From Flavobacteriaceae bacterium (lineage in GTDB: Bacteria; Bacteroidota; Bacteroidia; Flavobacteriales; Flavobacteriaceae), in assembly GCA_025800395.1 (NCBI GenBank), contig JAOXRU010000427.1:1-38372 (forward strand): a stretch of DNA of 38,372 nt, written 5' to 3'. Shown piece after piece: positions 6,811 to 15,587 of the stretch; positions within the stretch are counted from its first letter, which is position 1; each line of letters begins with the position of its first letter. Below the pieces are notes generated by a model that did not search any database, was not told the DNA's origin, and saw nothing but the letters and a program-made list of their open reading frames with translations. A program made the translations under genes and the position numbers.

Positions 6811-7717
6811 AGTCTTCAGAATAAAAATTGCCTGGAGTGTAAACGCTTCCTTTTATTTCTAATAATTCTTGCGCATTTATGTAGAAATGCAATAGATATA
6901 ACAATGGGGTCTTCATCGCTAGTTGTCGTTTAATGAATAAAAAGAGCCCAGCCTATGCACGACTCCCTCCACCTTTTCAAGACCGATTTAAAGGAGAATT
7001 TAAATACCGTATAAATGAGTGTATCGATTTAAAAAATCACCAATAATTATATATTTATAACCTATTTACCGAATTTGCACCAATTGAAAAAAAGAAAATA
7101 AACGACACTAATAATATATTTTAATCTAACTTAAATTATATCTCACAAATATTTATAGAATAAGTAGCTAAATAAATATTGCATACAGAATATATGTATT
7201 TTAAATAGTATATAACCTAAGTACATCAAAATCCATGAGTTTTGCATACATATTTAGAAAACTTACAACAATAAGGCGGTATTATATAGCTTTTATTATA
7301 TATTTAGAGTGTAAAATTTGTTAGACACCTACTATCCTTTGTAGCGGTAACAGAAACAAACATTATGGTTTCCCAAAATCTATTTTAATCGGTTTCTCCA
7401 ATCCCCCCCTTTTTTTGTGAATAAAAGAAGGGGGATTTTTTGACACTAATAATTAAGTTAACCTTAATTTGGTATTCCTTATCTTTTAAATCAAAAATAA
7501 ATGATGCAATCTAAGGGGGTGCCAGTAATTTCAAATAGTGAATGGAACTCGTATTCGAAATAAGCTTTACTAAAAAAACATGGTACAACAACTAATGCAG
7601 TACCGACAGTTATTTCCAAACCCACAACAACTCTGTATTCTCCATATTCTGGTACGTTAAACCTATCTTAAAACATCTTTCTGAGATACTATTTTTCTAT
7701 AGATTCGTTATAAACAT
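6811..7717. other. 907-bp AT-rich region with no convincing gene
   Basis: No long open frame on either strand. The visible contents are a 37-codon ATG frame at 6933-7046 (starts MNKKSPAYARLPPP) that I do not trust, an isolated terminator-like hairpin at 7400-7441, and a minus-strand open stretch at about 7497-7660 without a start codon (contains EYRVVVGLEITVGTALVVV) that may be a decayed gene. Composition is markedly more AT-rich than in the flanking genes. Confidence 0.6.
7400..7441 (+). terminator. Orphan intrinsic terminator
   Basis: AATCCCCC (7400-7407) pairs with GGGGGATT (7430-7437), with T- and A-rich arms pairing further in and a run of T after the stem on the plus strand. No recognised plus-strand gene ends nearby (the repressor gene stops at 6810), so it may end a small RNA or a lost gene. 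Confidence 0.55.
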
Positions 7718-7924
7718 ATGAAAAAGAATCTATCGCAAATTGGTTTTAAACATTGGATATTGTTATTTTTTGTAGGCATTAATAGTTTTAATGCAGCATC
7801 ATTTATTGGGTTACACCAGATAAACTCCAAAAAGGAAACTGTAAAATGCAAAGAAAAAACAGAAACCTCAGATATAGATAAAAATACAGACCAACTACAT
7901 TGCTGCCAAATTAACTGTAGTTAA
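7718..7924 (+). CDS. Small hypothetical exported or membrane-anchored protein with Cys-rich end
   Basis: 68 residues beginning at an ATG. One hydrophobic segment (about 12-30, HWILLFFVGINSFNAASFIG) looks like a signal peptide or anchor. It is followed by a charged linker (KKETVKCKEKTETSDIDK) and a terminal cluster LHCCQINCS, giving four Cys and one His that could bind a metal. I recognise no family. It lies 59 bp upstream of the OsmC gene on the same strand and may share its transcript. The small size makes the call uncertain. Confidence 0.5.
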   Translation: MKKNLSQIGFKHWILLFFVGINSFNAASFIGLHQINSKKETVKCKEKTETSDIDKNTDQLHCCQINCS

Positions 7925-7983
7925 GATACTGTAAATTTGTATGGCCTAGAACAATAGATTACATTTACTACAAATTGTTCGCT

Positions 7984-8457
7984 ATGAAAACACATCAATA
8001 CAACTGCAACTTAAAATGGACGGGCAACACTGGAACAGGAACCAAAAATTACACCTCATATAAAAGAGATCATGAGATTTCTTTTCCTAATAAAAATCAC
8101 CATATATCTGCCAGCTCCGATACTGCATTTTTAGGTGACCCAAACAAACTAAATCCAGAAGAATTACTAGTTGCCAGTATCTCTAGCTGTCATATGTTAT
8201 GGTATTTACATTTGTGTGCTACCAAAAAAATTTTAGTAACTACTTACACAGATCAGCCCAAGGGAGAAATGACAGAATATCCGAATGGCAGCGGCAGGTT
8301 TTCTTTGGTAGCTTTACGCCCTGTAGTAACAATTAAAAACCAAAAAAACCAGCAGCAAGCCATAGAATTACATAGGGAAGCACACAAGATGTGCTTTATA
8401 GCAAATAGCTGTAATTTTCCTATAAGGGTAGAACCAACCATAATTATACAACAATAA
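7984..8457 (+). CDS. OsmC/Ohr family protein
   Basis: 157 residues from the ATG at 7984. A TTG three codons earlier would only add MFA. The OsmC fold is shown by NPEELLVASISSCHMLWYLHLC with C69 and by HREAHKMCFIANSCNFPI with C137, the two cysteines that reduce organic hydroperoxides in this family. The N-terminal FLGDPNKLNPEELL segment is typical of the YhfA/Ohr-like branch. Expected to act in the cytosol as a thiol peroxidase. It is convergent with the M20 peptidase gene across a shared terminator. Confidence 0.85.
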   Translation: MKTHQYNCNLKWTGNTGTGTKNYTSYKRDHEISFPNKNHHISASSDTAFLGDPNKLNPEELLVASISSCHMLWYLHLCATKKILVTTYTDQPKGEMTEYPNGSGRFSLVALRPVVTIKNQKNQQQAIELHREAHKMCFIANSCNFPIRVEPTIIIQQ

Positions 8458-8462
8458 CAAAA

Positions 8463-8493
8463 AAGCGCAACCGATTTCATTTTGGTTGCGCTT
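8463..8493. terminator. Bidirectional terminator between OsmC and M20 peptidase genes
   Basis: AAGCGCAACC (8463-8472) and GGTTGCGCTT (8484-8493) form a perfect 10-bp stem with an 11-nt loop, between two converging genes, with A-rich DNA on one side and T-containing DNA on the other. Confidence 0.75.
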
Positions 8494-8519
8494 AATTGTA
8501 ATTGTTTTAATGCCTAATA

Positions 8520-9836
8520 TTATTGTTCTTGCAACAACCGATATAACAAGATAGCTGTTCGCTGTGTAAGCAATTCGAATTTGTTAATATTTACTGTTTC
8601 CTCGGGAGTATGTGCATGATGCCCATAAGCCCCAAGACTATCCATGGCATCGCAATATGCAGCTACGAAAGACACATCAGCAGCTCCTTTCTTAACAGGA
8701 TTAGATGCTACTACTGGCCCAAGACCTAAGGCCTGATTCACCTGACTTAATTTATCTAGTAGTCTTTCATTTCCATTGGTTGGCGCCATAGCAGGATAAC
8801 TATCTTTAAAAGATATTTTGGCACTTGTATTCGGTAAATTATTCGCAACTATTTCGCGCATTTTTTCACGCGCTGTTTCTTTTTCTTCTTCCGAAATAAA
8901 ACGAAGCCCTCCATCTACAACCGCCGTTTGTGCCACTACATTAGTCTTGCCAAAAACATTTCCTTTATTATTCGGGGCGTCGTATTCCATAAGTGTTCCT
9001 CCCAATAATGCGCCAGGGTTAAAAGTAAGCGTAGCTTTGTCACGCACATCGGTATAAAACTGATGTAAAATTCGAGACATTTCAAAAATGGCACCGGCTC
9101 CTATTTCTTCCGAAAACACCAAAGAAGAGTGAGCCCGTTCTCCGGTTGTCTCTACTGTCCAACCAGATATTCCTCGCCTTCCTATAGTGGCCTCATTCAT
9201 ATTCGCAGCAGGCTCAAAACCCAAAGCAATATCGGAGCGTTTACCTGCTTCTACCAAATCTCTTCTACTAATACTTTTAGGATTTCCTGTATGCTCCTCG
9301 TCTCCTGTGAAACCTACTATTACTTGTGCATTTTTTAACAAACCCTGCTCCTGTAAGGCCTTTAAAGCATATAAAATTATTACATTACCTCCTTTCATAT
9401 CATTACCTCCTGGTGCATGCGCAATGCTATCGTTTACCATATTCCATTGCTGAAAAGGACTATTTTCTTCAAAAACCGTATCTAAATGACCAATAAGTAA
9501 GAGCTTTTTCCCTTTCACTTTTTTAGGTTGTGTTTCTGCAAAGAAATGACCAGCTCTGTTTACCTCGGACATATCTATCCATTTGGTTTTAAAACCAATT
9601 GCTTTAAATTCCGTATCAAATACATCGGCAACGGCTTTCACTCCCTTGTGGTTCATACTACCACTATTAATATTGACTACTTTGGTCAACAAGGCTAGAG
9701 CTTCCGCATTGTTGGCAGCTACTGCCTGCATCAGTTTTTTCTCTTTTTTGCTTAGCTTGGTCTGAGCAACGGTCATGGCCGGAAACAAAAACACCAAAGC
9801 CAAAATCAGATTTAATATTCTCTTAGTTTGTAGCAT
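8520..9836 (-). CDS. Exported M20-family metallopeptidase (glutamate carboxypeptidase-like)
   Basis: 438 residues with a signal peptide ending at TVAQ (about residue 25). The five M20 metal ligands are visible: H117 in LIGHLDT, D146 in GGNDMKGG, E181 with catalytic E180 in GDEEHTG, E208 in GFEP, and H409 in HHAHTPEE. A dimerisation domain lies between (RRGISGWTVETTGERAHSS...). Length and motifs fit carboxypeptidase G2-like enzymes, dizinc exopeptidases acting on peptides or acyl-glutamates in the periplasm. It lies 25 bp after the LolC/FtsX-like gene on the same strand and probably shares its transcript. Confidence 0.9.
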   Translation of the reverse strand: MLQTKRILNLILALVFLFPAMTVAQTKLSKKEKKLMQAVAANNAEALALLTKVVNINSGSMNHKGVKAVADVFDTEFKAIGFKTKWIDMSEVNRAGHFFAETQPKKVKGKKLLLIGHLDTVFEENSPFQQWNMVNDSIAHAPGGNDMKGGNVIILYALKALQEQGLLKNAQVIVGFTGDEEHTGNPKSISRRDLVEAGKRSDIALGFEPAANMNEATIGRRGISGWTVETTGERAHSSLVFSEEIGAGAIFEMSRILHQFYTDVRDKATLTFNPGALLGGTLMEYDAPNNKGNVFGKTNVVAQTAVVDGGLRFISEEEKETAREKMREIVANNLPNTSAKISFKDSYPAMAPTNGNERLLDKLSQVNQALGLGPVVASNPVKKGAADVSFVAAYCDAMDSLGAYGHHAHTPEETVNINKFELLTQRTAILLYRLLQEQ

Positions 9837-9861
9837 CCCATCTAGTTATTTAAAAGGTTAG

Positions 9862-11097
9862 TTAATCAAATTTTATCGCACGTATGGGCGTTATTTTGGT
9901 AATTATAAACGAAGCAACCACAAGCATCAACACACATGCCAGCAATACACCTATATTCAACATTAATATATAATCCCAATGCATATGCACCGGTGCTTCC
10001 GCCACATGATATTGGGAAGGGTCTAAAGTAATCACACCAAAATACTGCTGTATAAACAACAACCCCAAACCGATCATATTTCCCCAAAAAAGTCCAATTC
10101 CTATCAGATAGGTGGCCTTTATCAAAAACATCTTCCGTATGCTCCAATCCGAAGCACCTAAGGCCTTCAGTATACCAATCATAGGAGTACGTTCCAATAT
10201 CAAAACCAATAATGCTGTGACCATATTAATACCACCAACCAACAACATTACCGATATAATTAATGCAATATTAAAATCAAAAACCTGCAACCACTGAAAA
10301 ATACTATAATATTTGCGAAGTATGGATTCAGAATCGAGATTTTTCAATATTTTTCCATAAACCTGATTCGAAATCTCAGGCAACTGATCAAATTCTTTCA
10401 CAAAAAGTTCAAAATTCCCAATCTGATCTGCTTCCCATTTATTCATCCTTTGAATATGACGCAAGTCTACCATGATATACGAACTATCAAACTCATCTAT
10501 ACCACTATTGTATATTCCTACGACCTCAAAACTTCGCTGATTGGGAAAATCACTACTGCTGTTTTTTAAAAAAAAAGAAAAAAACTTGTCGCCTGTTTTC
10601 AATTCCAAACGATTGGCCAAATGTTCTGATATTAAGACTTCAAAATTAAGCGCACCAGTATAATCAGGCAAGCGCCCTTCTATCAAATATTCTTCAAAAT
10701 ATTGCCAATGATAATTTGCATCCACTCCCTTGGCAATAATGGCTTCAAAGGTCTTCTCGTTTCGAATAATCCCCGCTTTGGTCGCCACCACATTCATATG
10801 ACCTACTCCTTCTACATCTTTGAACTGTGGATAAAACGCCTGATTCTTACTTATAGGCACTACAGAAACATCCGAATTGTTGTTGTCGTAATTGAAAATT
10901 TGTATATGCCCATTAAAAGCTGCTACCTTCTCTCGTATCTTGTATCGAAGCCCCAATCCTGTAGCGATAGTGATCAACATCATGGTCAACCCTATAGCAA
11001 TTGCTGCTATTGCAATTTTTATTATTGGTGCCGAAACACTACTTTTATCATTGGAGCCTTTGATAAGGCGTTTTGCTATAAATAATTCTAAATTCAA
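9862..11097 (-). CDS. LolC/FtsX-family ABC transporter permease
   Basis: 411 residues if started at TTG 11095-11097 (MNLELFIAKRLIKG...), the point where homologous flavobacterial proteins begin. The frame stays open further upstream, but that would run well into the opposite gene. Four TM helices: one at about 26-48 (IIKIAIAAIAIGLTMMLITIATG) and three at the C-terminus, with a periplasmic domain starting FNGHIQIFNYDN between. The segment LERTPMIGILKALGASDWSIRKMF is the coupling helix region of LolC/E. In Bacteroidota this protein serves the lipoprotein-release system; its ATPase is elsewhere. The non-ATG start and the 4-nt distance to the divergent gene are unusual. Confidence 0.85.
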   Translation of the reverse strand: MNLELFIAKRLIKGSNDKSSVSAPIIKIAIAAIAIGLTMMLITIATGLGLRYKIREKVAAFNGHIQIFNYDNNNSDVSVVPISKNQAFYPQFKDVEGVGHMNVVATKAGIIRNEKTFEAIIAKGVDANYHWQYFEEYLIEGRLPDYTGALNFEVLISEHLANRLELKTGDKFFSFFLKNSSSDFPNQRSFEVVGIYNSGIDEFDSSYIMVDLRHIQRMNKWEADQIGNFELFVKEFDQLPEISNQVYGKILKNLDSESILRKYYSIFQWLQVFDFNIALIISVMLLVGGINMVTALLVLILERTPMIGILKALGASDWSIRKMFLIKATYLIGIGLFWGNMIGLGLLFIQQYFGVITLDPSQYHVAEAPVHMHWDYILMLNIGVLLACVLMLVVASFIITKITPIRAIKFD

Positions 11098-11101
11098 CGA
11101 T

Positions 11102-12325
11102 ATGCAGTTTACTTCCTTCAAAAGTAAGATATTATTATTGGTTATTATAATAATTGGATGCGGAAATAAAAATATCTCATCGCAATCCTCGCATGAGATT
11201 TCCTCAGATTTGATCACAAAAAAACTGCTAGTTGCCGCCAACCAAACCGAAAAATATCTTCCGCTACTAAAAAATAAAAAAATCGCTATAGTAGCCAATC
11301 AAACTTCGGTAATATTCCGCAATTCGGACAATAATTACGTACATCTGGTAGATTCCTTAGTTCGTTTAAAACAAAACATTCAAAAAGTTTTTGCTCCAGA
11401 GCATGGTTTTAGAGGAAAAGCCGATGCTGGTGAAACGGTAAAAGATGGCATCGATACCAAAACAGGCTTGCCCATTGTTTCTCTTTACGGAAAAAACAAA
11501 AAACCTAGTGCACAACAGCTAGAAGGTATTGATATGGTCATTTTCGACATACAGGATGTCGGTGCTAGATTCTATACCTATATTTCCAGTCTGCACTATG
11601 TGATGGAAGCTTGTGCAGAAAACCGCATTCCATTGTTGGTTTTGGACCGTCCAAACCCAAATGGCCACTATATCGATGGGCCAATATTGGAAATGCAACA
11701 CCAGAGCTTTGTGGGTATGCATCCCATACCTGTCGTACATGGGATGACCATTGGAGAATACGCAAAAATGATTAATGGAGAAAAGTGGCTACAACAAAAA
11801 ATCCAATGTGAACTTACGGTGATCCCTGTGGCCAATTACAATAGAAACAACTCCTATCATTTGCCTATAAAACCTTCTCCCAATTTGCCCAATGACAAAT
11901 CCATCAATCTATATCCCAGTCTTTGTTTTTTTGAGGGTACCAATGTAAATGCCGGCAGAGGAACCACCAAACAATTTCAAATTTATGGGTCTCCATATTT
12001 ACCCCAAAATGGTTTTGCCTATACCCCAATTTCGCGACCTGGAGCAAAATACCCGAAACATCAAAACAAAAAATGCTTTGGAGAAGATCTCAGCCAGGAA
12101 GCCGCTCTTAGCAATATCCGCTTGAATTGGCTGACACAAGCATATCAAAAAACAAAAAATAAAGAGCAATTTTTCAATAAATTCTTTACCAAACTCGCAG
12201 GTACCAAAAGCTTACAAAAACAAATAGAAGCGGGTATGGATGAAAAAGAAATCAAAAAGACTTGGCAAAAAGGATTGCAAGAATTTCAAAAAACACGAAG
12301 CAAATATCTGTTATATCCAATGTAG
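11102..12325 (+). CDS. namZ: DUF1343 / NamZ-family exo-beta-N-acetylmuramidase lipoprotein
   Basis: 407 residues from ATG 11102. This start gives a proper lipoprotein signal peptide with the lipobox IIGC (C20); an open extension upstream would hide it. Family motifs: IVANQTSV (63-70), PEHGFRG (99-105), GLPIVSLYG (122-130), IFDIQDVGARFYTY (147-160), LDRPNPN (181-187), HPIPVVHGMTIGEY, and later GRGTTKQFQIYGSPY. NamZ enzymes (GH171) release MurNAc from the non-reducing end of peptidoglycan fragments and take part in cell-wall recycling. The lipid anchor places it in the periplasm or outer membrane. Symbol given at family level. Confidence 0.85.
   Translation: MQFTSFKSKILLLVIIIIGCGNKNISSQSSHEISSDLITKKLLVAANQTEKYLPLLKNKKIAIVANQTSVIFRNSDNNYVHLVDSLVRLKQNIQKVFAPEHGFRGKADAGETVKDGIDTKTGLPIVSLYGKNKKPSAQQLEGIDMVIFDIQDVGARFYTYISSLHYVMEACAENRIPLLVLDRPNPNGHYIDGPILEMQHQSFVGMHPIPVVHGMTIGEYAKMINGEKWLQQKIQCELTVIPVANYNRNNSYHLPIKPSPNLPNDKSINLYPSLCFFEGTNVNAGRGTTKQFQIYGSPYLPQNGFAYTPISRPGAKYPKHQNKKCFGEDLSQEAALSNIRLNWLTQAYQKTKNKEQFFNKFFTKLAGTKSLQKQIEAGMDEKEIKKTWQKGLQEFQKTRSKYLLYPM
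11119..11126 (-). promoter_or_regulatory. Candidate -7 box for the LolC/FtsX-like gene, inside the opposite gene
   Basis: Minus-strand TACTTTTG matches TAnnTTTG and lies 21 nt before the TTG start, within the first codons of the divergent NamZ-family gene. No clear -33 TTG was found at the right distance, so this is tentative. Confidence 0.3.
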
Positions 12326-12345
12326 TCCCAGCGAGATAATATTAC

Positions 12346-13185
12346 CTATGCTCCTTCTTTAAAGACATATTCGGCCATTTTTATATATCGCGTACCATTG
12401 TTTTTCTCCAACGCATCGGACCACTGCTTGATAGCGGCCTTGTTTTTGTCATTTTTGCTTATCAAATAATGAAGATATCGATACAACTGTAGATTCATAG
12501 GTGCTACAACAGCCAGATCTTGTTTTTTCAATTGCTTTTTGATTTTTTTAAAACGTCCCGAATAACCATCTCTCAGATATTTCAAAAACTCCAAACGCTG
12601 TACATAGTCTTGGTATTTACTACCATCTTTATCGAGCTTCTTGCGGGTTTCAATGATATAATGGTTGGCCAAATTCAAAAATGATTTTTTCTCTTTCCCT
12701 GTTAATATCGCAAAATCCAAATACTTCTGTGTCAATCGCAAGCTATTGTTAAAACTATCCTCTCTATAATAGTTTACCAATTCGCGTTGTAAATACTTAG
12801 AATTCACCGCAAATCGTTTGAGGATTTTTACCATTTGACTTTTGTCCTTATAACTCATCTCTGCATATAGCACATTGCCCAAAGGATCCAAAATAAACAC
12901 ATAGGGAATACCGCGTACATTGTATTTGGTTGCCAATGTTCTATGGGTGTCTATATCTATTTTCACACTTACATAGTGTTGCATCCATTCCTGTACCTCT
13001 TCGGTACCCCAGGTATCTACATCCATCGCTTTACACGGACCACACCAATTGGCCCAAAAATCTACCAATATATAACGATTTGTCCCCAAAGCCATTTTTT
13101 GTGCATCCTCAAACGAATACTGCCATTGCTGGGCAGAAACCACAAAACTACTCAATAAAACAAAGAATAGAACGATGCGTCTCAT
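12346..13185 (-). CDS. Exported thioredoxin-domain protein with helical C-terminal extension
   Basis: 279 residues with a signal peptide (MRRIVLFFVLLSSFVVSAQ). The thioredoxin fold spans about 22-125, with the active site WCGPC at 47-51 and the cis-proline in VRGIPYVFI. The remaining 150 residues are charged and helix-rich (YREDSFNNSLRLTQKYLDFA, KKLDKDGSKYQDYVQRLEFL...), longer than a simple thioredoxin and possibly TPR-like. Likely a periplasmic disulfide reductase or thiol-exchange protein of the thioredoxin_7/DsbD-gamma type. Substrate unknown. It lies 40 bp after the YkgJ-type gene and converges with the NamZ-family gene (20 bp between stops). Confidence 0.85.
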   Translation of the reverse strand: MRRIVLFFVLLSSFVVSAQQWQYSFEDAQKMALGTNRYILVDFWANWCGPCKAMDVDTWGTEEVQEWMQHYVSVKIDIDTHRTLATKYNVRGIPYVFILDPLGNVLYAEMSYKDKSQMVKILKRFAVNSKYLQRELVNYYREDSFNNSLRLTQKYLDFAILTGKEKKSFLNLANHYIIETRKKLDKDGSKYQDYVQRLEFLKYLRDGYSGRFKKIKKQLKKQDLAVVAPMNLQLYRYLHYLISKNDKNKAAIKQWSDALEKNNGTRYIKMAEYVFKEGA

Positions 13186-13225
13186 ACTGTAAGATTATAC
13201 GCCAATATACAACTTTCATCCAATA

Positions 13226-13720
13226 TTACCTACCTATTTTCTCTTTTAACTGCCCTACCACCAATTCAGCTGCCGGACAGATTGCAATATTTTTCATGGT
13301 TAACGAAGCTATCTGATGAAACTTCTTTCGATCGGTATGCGGATATTCCGCACATGCCTTTGGCCGAACCGAATATATACTACAATAATTGTCTGCTCCC
13401 AAAAAAGCACATGGCAACTGTTGCAACACATAATCCTGATCCTCATCCACATACAAATACGCTTCGATAAACTGCTGTTGTTTCATTTTTAAATATTTGG
13501 AAATGCGCCGAATATCATTAGCAGTAAACAAAGGTCCCGCTATCTTACAGCAATTCGCACATGCCAGACAGTCTATCTGCTCAAAGGCCTCTTGGTGCAA
13601 CCCCTGCATGATATAATCGAGTCTTTTGGGAGGTTTCTTTTTTAGTTGCCGAAAAAACTTCTTGTTTTCTTTTTGTTTTTCTTGGGCTCTTCGTGCCAAA
13701 GCTTTTAGGTCGTATGCCAC
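13226..13720 (-). CDS. YkgJ-family cysteine cluster protein (UPF0153/Fe-S or zinc)
   Basis: 164 residues. The start is GTG at 13718-13720, because an in-frame stop lies four codons upstream and no ATG is available. A basic N-terminus (about 1-35) precedes the Cys cluster: CLACANCCK (C51, C54, C57, C58), then LPCAFLGADNYCSIYSVRPKACAEYP and a late CPAAE. This arrangement defines the YkgJ/CxxCxxCC family, thought to bind an Fe-S cluster or zinc; function is not established. Divergent from the methyltransferase gene, with 52 bp between starts. Confidence 0.85.
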   Translation of the reverse strand: MAYDLKALARRAQEKQKENKKFFRQLKKKPPKRLDYIMQGLHQEAFEQIDCLACANCCKIAGPLFTANDIRRISKYLKMKQQQFIEAYLYVDEDQDYVLQQLPCAFLGADNYCSIYSVRPKACAEYPHTDRKKFHQIASLTMKNIAICPAAELVVGQLKEKIGR

Positions 13721-13772
13721 TTTTTTGATGCTTTATTTACAAAACAACAAAAAAATGGTGATTTTTGCACCT

Positions 13773-14489
13773 ATGAATGATGTTTTTGGAACTGCAGTCT
13801 TAGATTATCAAAAAGGAAATTATCTCCAAGACATCTTGGTGTCATCTCCAACTATGGAAGACGACATACTTTCGGTACCCTATTTATTTCGTTCCTATAG
13901 TCAAATGCCAAAAATCGAGCAAAAAGCATTAAACAGCTGTCGCGGTAAAGTGCTCGATATTGGTTGTGGTGCTGGCAGTCACAGTCTCCATCTACAACAA
14001 AAAGGACTAGATGTTACCGCTCTAGACAATTCTCCTGGCGCAATTCAATGCTGCAAATCTAGAGGAATCAGACAAACCATTTTATCAGACATCCTATCTT
14101 TTAAAGATCAAAAATTTGAAACTATATTACTCCTAATGAACGGCATAGGACTGGCTGGGACCTTTAGAGAAATTCCAAATTTCCTACACCACCTCAAAAG
14201 TCTTTTGATTCCCGATGGGCAAATCATTTTAGATTCTTCCGATTTGCGTTATTTGTTCGAATCTACAGAAGATGGAGGGCTTATTTTACCAGAACAAACA
14301 GCTTATTATGGCGAAGTACAATTCGAATTGCAATACCAACAATATCGTCAAAAAATAAATTGGGTCTACCTCGATCCCGATAATCTGGCAGGAATCTCCC
14401 AACAGATTGGTTTTAAAACCAACATCATAACCCAAGGGGAGCATTACGATTATTTGGCCAAACTAGAAATCAACCATCATTTATACTAA
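13773..14489 (+). CDS. Class I SAM-dependent methyltransferase
   Basis: 238 residues from ATG 13773 (MNDVFGTAVLDYQKGNY). A near-consensus -7 box GATTTTTG ends 5 nt upstream at 13767, which favours this ATG over the one at 13755. Motif I is VLDIGCGAGSH (60-70), followed by VTALDNSPGAI (motif II acidic residue in LD) and a post-II region ETILLLMNGIG. The C-terminal third is a beta-strand cap (YYGEVQFELQYQQYRQKINW). Family is clear, substrate is not: similar proteins methylate small molecules or remain uncharacterised. Confidence 0.85.
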   Translation: MNDVFGTAVLDYQKGNYLQDILVSSPTMEDDILSVPYLFRSYSQMPKIEQKALNSCRGKVLDIGCGAGSHSLHLQQKGLDVTALDNSPGAIQCCKSRGIRQTILSDILSFKDQKFETILLLMNGIGLAGTFREIPNFLHHLKSLLIPDGQIILDSSDLRYLFESTEDGGLILPEQTAYYGEVQFELQYQQYRQKINWVYLDPDNLAGISQQIGFKTNIITQGEHYDYLAKLEINHHLY

Positions 14490-14556
14490 ATCCTCTAATT
14501 CAACGTTTTATTGTTTTACCAATCCAACCTATTTATTTAGGATTATTCATCCGTTT

Positions 14557-15351
14557 ATGGCCGCAAACAAAAAACAACTATTCTTTCTATGTATCTGTTA
14601 CACCTTCTTTTGGCTGTTTAGCTGCGGCAAAGAAAGCAATCAAGAAGAAGACCAACAATCCAATCAAAATGGCACCGCCCATTTGAAAGCCGTTGGCGAT
14701 TCTGCCTTAGATCTCCTATCCGCAAACACCTTTCCCAATATAGTTTTCGACATGGTCTACCCAAAGGACCACAAGCCTTCCGACCAAGCAATAACCGAAT
14801 TTTCTGAATTTGTATTGAAACGTACCCACAAACAAACTCCTACATACAAATTCACCGAGATTCCCTCACAAAACCAAGACAATTACAGCTTACAAGAAAT
14901 TGTAGATATCGAAAAAAAGTATCGAACGGCCTTCAATACCGATGACACCATAGCGGTATTCGTGTTTTTTGCCGATGCCGAGGCCGAAGCAGATTTCAAT
15001 TCCAATGGCATTACCCTAGGCGTTGCATTTCGCAATACTTCCATGGCAATTTATCAAGGAAAAATAAAGAGCCTAACCACTAACCAAAATTTAATTAAAA
15101 CCTTAGAAAGTTCCACTTTACAACACGAATTGGGACATCTTTTTGGATTGGTAAACAACGGTGCGCATATGATAGAAGCTCATGAAGACAAACCCAATGG
15201 TCATCACTGCAACAACGGTGATTGTCTGATGACCGCAGTCATAGAATTCACTACACCAGCTAAACTATGGTCGAGACTATCCAAAAACAATGGGGTGCCA
15301 GAACTAGACCACAACTGTATCGCTGATTTACAAGAAATTGGCGGAAGATAA
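14557..15351 (+). CDS. Lipoprotein zinc metalloprotease, metzincin-like
   Basis: 264 residues. Lipoprotein signal peptide with lipobox FSCG (C23), then an acidic/Gln linker. The catalytic motif is HELGHLFGLVNNG at 190-202, followed by a GHHCNNGDCLMTA segment whose CLM could be the metzincin Met-turn. Position 200, where metzincins have the third zinc ligand (HExxHxxGxxH), is Asn here. H204, H209 or the HH pair further on may supply the ligand, as in the Bacteroidota 'membrane metalloprotease' group. Two Cys (HC...DC) may form a disulfide. Expected at the outer membrane. Substrate unknown. Confidence 0.8.
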   Translation: MAANKKQLFFLCICYTFFWLFSCGKESNQEEDQQSNQNGTAHLKAVGDSALDLLSANTFPNIVFDMVYPKDHKPSDQAITEFSEFVLKRTHKQTPTYKFTEIPSQNQDNYSLQEIVDIEKKYRTAFNTDDTIAVFVFFADAEAEADFNSNGITLGVAFRNTSMAIYQGKIKSLTTNQNLIKTLESSTLQHELGHLFGLVNNGAHMIEAHEDKPNGHHCNNGDCLMTAVIEFTTPAKLWSRLSKNNGVPELDHNCIADLQEIGGR

Positions 15352-15587
15352 TCGCCAAAAAAAACGCCATTACTTTTGCCAACCACAGACCTTGTAAGCA
15401 TTTTTAAACAAGTACAATTAGCGTCAATTTTTTAAGACAACTCTTTAATTTTTCTATAATTCGAAAAATTTCAACGACCAAAACCTACCATCAATCTACA
15501 GAAAAAGCCCTCTCAAAGAAGTCTTTTCTTTTAAACATTCTTCTGTTCGTAATTTAGACTTTAAAGTTATCCATTAAAAAGAAAATC

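Noticed and set aside
6933..7046. 37-codon ATG frame after the regulator gene
   Set aside because: No signal peptide, domain or promoter-box support. It sits in AT-rich DNA where short frames are common.
10892..11101. Upstream extension of the NamZ-family frame
   Set aside because: It would bury the lipoprotein signal peptide 70 residues in and overlap the permease coding sequence. ATG 11102 explains the N-terminus.
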